Positions 62,201-64,000 of a stretch of 64,000 nucleotides of DNA are shown here, one piece after another. Below the pieces are notes generated by a model. The model made no database searches and was not told where the DNA came from. It saw only the letters and a list, made by a program, of their open reading frames with translations. The stretch's first letter is position 1, and every line of letters begins with the position of its first letter. A program made the translations under genes and the position numbers. This stretch comes from Aquilaria yunnanensis. Lineage: Eukaryota; Streptophyta; Magnoliopsida; Malvales; Thymelaeaceae. The stretch lies in the NCBI GenBank assembly GCA_039654915.1, contig CM077593.1:80208501-80272500 (forward strand), written 5' to 3'.

Positions 62201-64000
62201 GACCATAGCCGGCCGTATTACAAGCTAGTATTTTATAGTACAAGTTACAACAAGATGATCGTTATATCACTAATAGAATTTCAGACAAATATAAAGTAAG
62301 TTGTACACATCATACATATGCTCCCTCCTCAAATTTATTGCATCATTTACTATTTCACATCAATTAATCTATAATTTTTATATCTAACATTTTGATATAT
62401 AAATCCAGAAATACTTTGATATACAAATTGATAAATTAAAACTTGTAGTTTCTAAATATAATTTTTTAAAATTTTTTCTCACAATTTATTATAATATAAA
62501 TAAATTGAAATCAAATTTAAGTAAAAAAAGTGAAAATGAAACAATAATATAAAAATGGGATGAAAGAAGTACTACTTTGAGCGACTACAAATCAAATAGC
62601 GAAAATGGGATCAGCTTTTTCCAAAAATTCTACTACAATGCTATAACCCCAAAACTTTCTTTCTTTCTTTCTTCTTTTTTTTTTGCAAAGTATCTAATTT
62701 TTGTGAACTGTTTTTCTTTGCATTGCTTGAAAAAAGTAAAAAAAAAAAAATACTCTTTTTGGAAAATATTTTAAATTGATTTTATTTTTTTAACTTCTTA
62801 AAGCATAAAATTCAATTAATATACAAATTAAGCAAAAAATCACATAGAAAATCGCTTTTTAATGATTACCCAAAAACACTCTAAAAGTTTTTTTTTTCTA
62901 TTTTTTCTACATTCCCATTTCCTTTGAAAATGGTTAAAAAAAGAACCAATCAACAAAAAGAAAATCTCTTCTGCGTACTCATTCGCCAGACCCATTGCAC
63001 AAGCAGCTCTTCGGCCACTGTCAATTGCCAACTGAGGAAGAGGAATAAGGCCCAAATTTGAAAGCCCCTGAGTTGTTGAACCCAGCCATTTTGAAGGTTG
63101 GACACTACTATTCTTGTTGTTCAGAGGTCAGTGTCCCACGCAGAGAGAGCCCACATCTCCGGTGTCATTTGATCTTGATCGCATTTGATCTGGGTTGCTT
63201 GCATGATGGGTGACAACATGTATGAAGTGGTGATGAGAGATGGGCGACACAAAGGTGGAAGAGAGGAAGATGAGTTGGGGAAGGAGCAGAGGTAGTAGAT
63301 GGTAAAGTACGGGATACAAAAAAAATAATAATAAGCTAGGTGGTTGGGCATGCAATTTTTTTTTTTGGTTATGATTAGTCAATTGAAGGAGTTAGGATCA
63401 AAGGGGTTAAATGCCTTACGTTTATAGTTAAGGAACGGGCTGCACAATGCTAAAGCTCAAGGGCTCTTTTGAGCGAGATGATAAAGTTTGAGATACCAAA
63501 AGTGAGTTAGGCCAAGTGTTTATTTAGAGGTAGGCTTGATTTACTCACTAGTCGGATTGAATTTACACAACGCATTTTTTCTCTTAATTTAAATAAATAA
63601 CTTAAGCTTAACTCAAATTTAATTTAATTTTAGAACTAGTTTATCACTTATCCGCACATTTTTCAATTCAAACCTAAATAAACTTTACTTACTAAAAAAG
63701 CTTCATTTTCAATCTAAACTTAACTTACATAAGCTGGGTTCGGTTTAGGTTCACCCTTAGATTGTGACGAGTCCCCCTAGCTACCTATAATTTTTTAACC
63801 CTAAAATGTTTTCCTCCAATACTAAAACATTTTTATTTTTATTTTTTCTAACCGTAAAAAAATCAATGTAGTGGGCATGTACAACCAGCGTAATAAATTT
63901 CTCCCTCGCCCAACTGATCCAAGCGATGATTGTTCTAAGCACCGGGGACAGCAGCACCAGCAACAACGGCTTGTTGTTGTCGTCTTTCGAGTCGTCGAAA
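39388..64000 (+). CDS. BAT1: BAT1-type amino-acid permease, partial, 20.8-kb intron
   Basis: APC-superfamily permease of the plant BAT1/GABA-permease family, a membrane transporter of amino acids. Exons: 39388-39413, 39647-39904, 60741-60759 (19 nt) and 63872 to beyond the right edge. Donor and acceptor phases match across all joins. Exon 2 encodes NFSVTFLVVSVLT, GGPLTMVWGWPIVAVFTMAM, AVSMAEIYSAYPAGGLYAWS and FASWLTGW. The microexon supplies FNIIGQ. Exon 4 begins WACTTSVINFSLAQLIQAMI and continues to the window end. Hydrophobic segments fit the first transmembrane helices. The intron 39905-60740 contains a CACTA transposon and repeat arrays. The usual LGYKQEL-type N-terminal motif is missing, and exon 1 is short and may be frameshifted, so the gene may be weakened. 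Whether the long intron is spliced cannot be judged. Confidence 0.78.
40150..40730. repeat. Left subterminal repeat array of CACTA
   Basis: More than twenty short units in both orientations share a GTTGGTAA / TTACCAAC core followed or preceded by CGCG, TGCC or GCGC. Such subterminal arrays are the binding sites of the TnpA-type protein in En/Spm elements. The pairs are often palindromic. Confidence 0.85.
41041..42798 (-). pseudogene. CACTA tnpA-like gene, about 5 exons
   Basis: It begins at ATG 42798 (MSRKEDNTYKRQPGKGPFAQ), then exons at about 42798-42431, 42329-42209 (FIPAAATRLVTPCF, DLQQWWRVFE), 42111-41793 (VYRVWNILGAQHYRSMM; AYWASPEFIQMSARFKAMRA), one near 41705-41590, and 41500-41041. 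The last ends in a coiled coil (RKLERIKRRQRAEMEANRAA) with an acidic tail. The layout matches the plant En/Spm-Ptta type protein, which binds the subterminal repeats. Stops interrupt it: TAG near 42655, TGA near 41987 and TGA near 41350. Exon 3 phase does not fit cleanly, so boundaries are approximate. Confidence 0.7.
42947..46555 (-). pseudogene. CACTA tnp2-like transposase gene
   Basis: It starts at ATG 46555 with the transposase-associated domain (RSWMYSNRF, then CPYQKCKNLRFQ and VHLYKWGF). A frame change near 46118 leads into the tnp2 core (CVNDCMLFWKDE, CMYCGSERYKP, GLCVDGFTPFGPFGKQYSCW). TGA at 45366 falls just before HLWFDGVETWDVS. The frame changes again near 44690, then MKSHDCHVMMQRLLPIAL and a DUF4218-like part run to 43973. 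Exons 43870-43771 and 43681-42947 follow with good splice sites. The last is DUF4216-like and carries four TAG stops, then an acidic tail. Tnp2 is the catalytic DNA transposase of CACTA elements; this copy is inactive. Confidence 0.85.
46556..49230. repeat. AT-rich 5' region of CACTA with tandem repeats
   Basis: Blocks containing TTTAAGTACTATGGGTATTAT recur near 46710, 46885, 47110 and 47390, each linked to GACTGTCCCATGCATATAAG-like words, so a diverged tandem repeat of about 180-280 bp is present. A palindromic (AAT)n/(ATT)n run lies at about 47217-47281. Two similar blocks, 47950-48360 and 48890-49310, each end on the minus strand in a short non-coding exon-like piece with a donor (near 48286 and 49240). 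They suggest a duplicated 5' leader of the transposase gene. Confidence 0.6.
49555..49800. repeat. Right subterminal repeat array of CACTA
   Basis: Short units such as TTACCAACGGCTAGCCGTTGGTAA at about 49569 and 49667 (with a G before the T in the second), CTACCAACGCGTGCATGTTGG and TTACCAACGGTTCTACACG. They share the core of the left array but are fewer and use CGG more than CGCG. Confidence 0.8.
50010..50470. repeat. GC-richer island with CCATCCCCATCGC words
   Basis: The segment repeats CATCCCCA, CGAGGACAAAACCATC and CATCGCC-like words many times and is clearly less AT-rich than its surroundings. No protein family is recognisable in the open frames on either strand. It might be captured sequence or a degenerate minisatellite. 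Confidence 0.45.
50540..51010. repeat. T-rich array with TTTTTATCGCTTTT words
   Basis: Irregular units of about 20-30 bp contain TTTTTATC and a CTTTT run. The same words occur in reverse complement at 59740-60120, consistent with long imperfect subterminal inverted repeats. Confidence 0.5.
51290..51870. repeat. Inverted array TATCACTTTTTT / AAAAAAGTGATA
   Basis: The left half (51290-51560) repeats TATCACTTTTTTAATTA-like units. The right half (51580-51870) repeats their reverse complements, with a centre near 51570. Single-stranded DNA or RNA of this stretch would fold back on itself. Confidence 0.7.
51900..53200. other. AT-rich non-coding stretch
   Basis: No gene is seen. AAGCGTTTAG / GTTTAGTTAGAGAAA words recur at about 53010-53100, and GCGATTTAG / ACAAATGCGATTTGG words at 52060-52090. 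Confidence 0.4.
53218..53640. repeat. Two tandem copies of a ~211-bp unit
   Basis: ACAAAATTAGTGGTTGAC at about 53219 and GCAAAATTAGTAGTTGAC at 53430 open two similar units. Each contains GGGCCA..TTAACCG and TTTCTGGGCC..TGCGGTTTA words. They are diverged and have no coding capacity. Confidence 0.6.
54140..54925. repeat. Degenerate telomere-like CCCTAA block 1
   Basis: Nearly 800 bp of variants of CCCTAAA, CCCTAA, CCTTAA and TCCCTAA in one orientation, with very few perfect runs of the plant telomere heptamer. This is interstitial telomere-like DNA, strongly diverged. Confidence 0.85.
55680..56470. repeat. Degenerate telomere-like CCCTAA block 2
   Basis: Second block in the same orientation, sparse at first and dense from about 55910 (for example AACCCTAACCCCTAACCCTA near 56095). 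It directly abuts the GGTACC minisatellite at about 56475. Confidence 0.85.
56475..57112 (+). repeat. GGTACC minisatellite, forward block
   Basis: About 29 units (by length) of a ~21-22-bp monomer close to AAGGTTATAGTGGTACCAAGTT. Most carry GGTACC or GGTATC. Units differ mainly at the four bases before GGTACC. Confidence 0.92.
57145..59675 (-). repeat. GGTACC minisatellite, inverted block with higher-order period
   Basis: The same monomer in the opposite orientation (AACCTTAACTTGGTACCAC), roughly 115 units. A variant containing CTTGGGACCATTGA or a close relative recurs at 57403, 57708, 58013, 58296, 58601, 58885, 59169 and 59474. The spacings are 305, 305, 283, 305, 284, 284 and 305 bp, so a higher-order unit of 14 monomers alternates with a 13-monomer form. 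Confidence 0.92.
60741..60759 (+). CDS. BAT1: 19-nt microexon of the permease gene
   Basis: GTTTAACATTATTGGTCAG is flanked by TTTTTGCAG and GTACGTG. Its first G completes the TGG (Trp) begun at 39903-39904. The remaining six codons give FNIIGQ, the residues expected after TGW in this family, before the WA...TSV start of the next exon. The identification rests on exact splice phase on both sides and family sequence order. Confidence 0.8.
60760..63871 (+). other. Third intron of the permease gene
   Basis: A 3.1-kb AT-rich intron between the microexon (donor GTACGTG) and the next exon (acceptor CAATGTAG). Apart from one MITE-like segment near 62.3 kb, I see no transposon ends and no coding frame. 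Confidence 0.6.
62320..62574. mobile_element. Stowaway-like MITE relic
   Basis: The left end reads GCTCCCTCCTCAAATTTATTG. The reverse complement of the right end reads GTACTTCTTTCATCCCATTTT. Imperfect inverted ends with AT-rich arms and about 255 bp length fit a decayed Tc1/mariner-type MITE. Flanking TA dinucleotides are not clear. Confidence 0.4.

Noticed and set aside
1..64000. CRISPR array, prokaryotic operon or phage system
   Set aside because: Spliceosomal introns and plant transposons show a plant nuclear genome. The regular repeats here are minisatellites without spacers of constant length and unique sequence.

Overview
The window is nuclear DNA of a flowering plant, most likely a eudicot. 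The evidence is GT-AG introns, a plant TFIIIB subunit, a plant amino-acid permease, and mobile elements of plant lineages (Ty3/gypsy Tat, Ty1/copia, LINE, CACTA, Mutator-like, hAT-like and Stowaway-like MITEs, TRIM-like LTR units). Everything was read by eye; no alignment or database search was run.

Layout: 1-1850 is the decayed 3' part of a Ty3/gypsy element. 3477-5332 is a foldback element with long terminal inverted repeats and a near-perfect 9-bp target duplication. 6328-6832 is a hAT-like MITE. 7916-23699 is a complete 19-exon BRF1 gene (605 codons, TFIIIB subunit of RNA polymerase III) whose introns hold a SINE-like repeat, a tandem TRIM-like LTR cluster, an antisense copia fragment and a LINE fragment. 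24217-35265 is a full-length Tat-lineage retrotransposon with 848/849-bp LTRs and a perfect AATGG target duplication. Its gag-pol is one frame broken by many stops, a 17-bp tandem duplication and a frameshift. An antisense, intron-containing accessory gene with its own TATA box lies between integrase and the 3' LTR. 35266-39300 holds SINE and LINE relics, a pair of ~470-bp direct repeats with (TG)n, and nested MITEs.

39388 to the right edge is a BAT1-type amino-acid permease gene. Its exons lie at about 39388-39413, 39647-39904, 60741-60759 (19 nt) and 63872 onward, so one intron is 20.8 kb. That intron contains a 9.7-kb CACTA transposon (40134-49811) with antisense tnp2-like and tnpA-like genes. 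It also contains a ~10.6-kb non-coding stretch (about 49848-60439) bounded by a 16-bp perfect inverted match. Inside that stretch are inverted AT-rich arrays, two blocks of degenerate telomere-like CCCTAA sequence, and a large minisatellite of ~21-22 bp GGTACC monomers that flips orientation once and shows a 284/305-bp higher-order period. This stretch is the best candidate here for something undescribed.

Across the retrotransposon, its antisense gene and the CACTA genes, the in-frame stops are mostly one C-to-T step from CAG, CGA or CAA, or one G-to-A step from TGG. This is the expected footprint of long-term cytosine methylation followed by deamination. The two host genes were read without stops, apart from an uncertain N-terminus of the permease.
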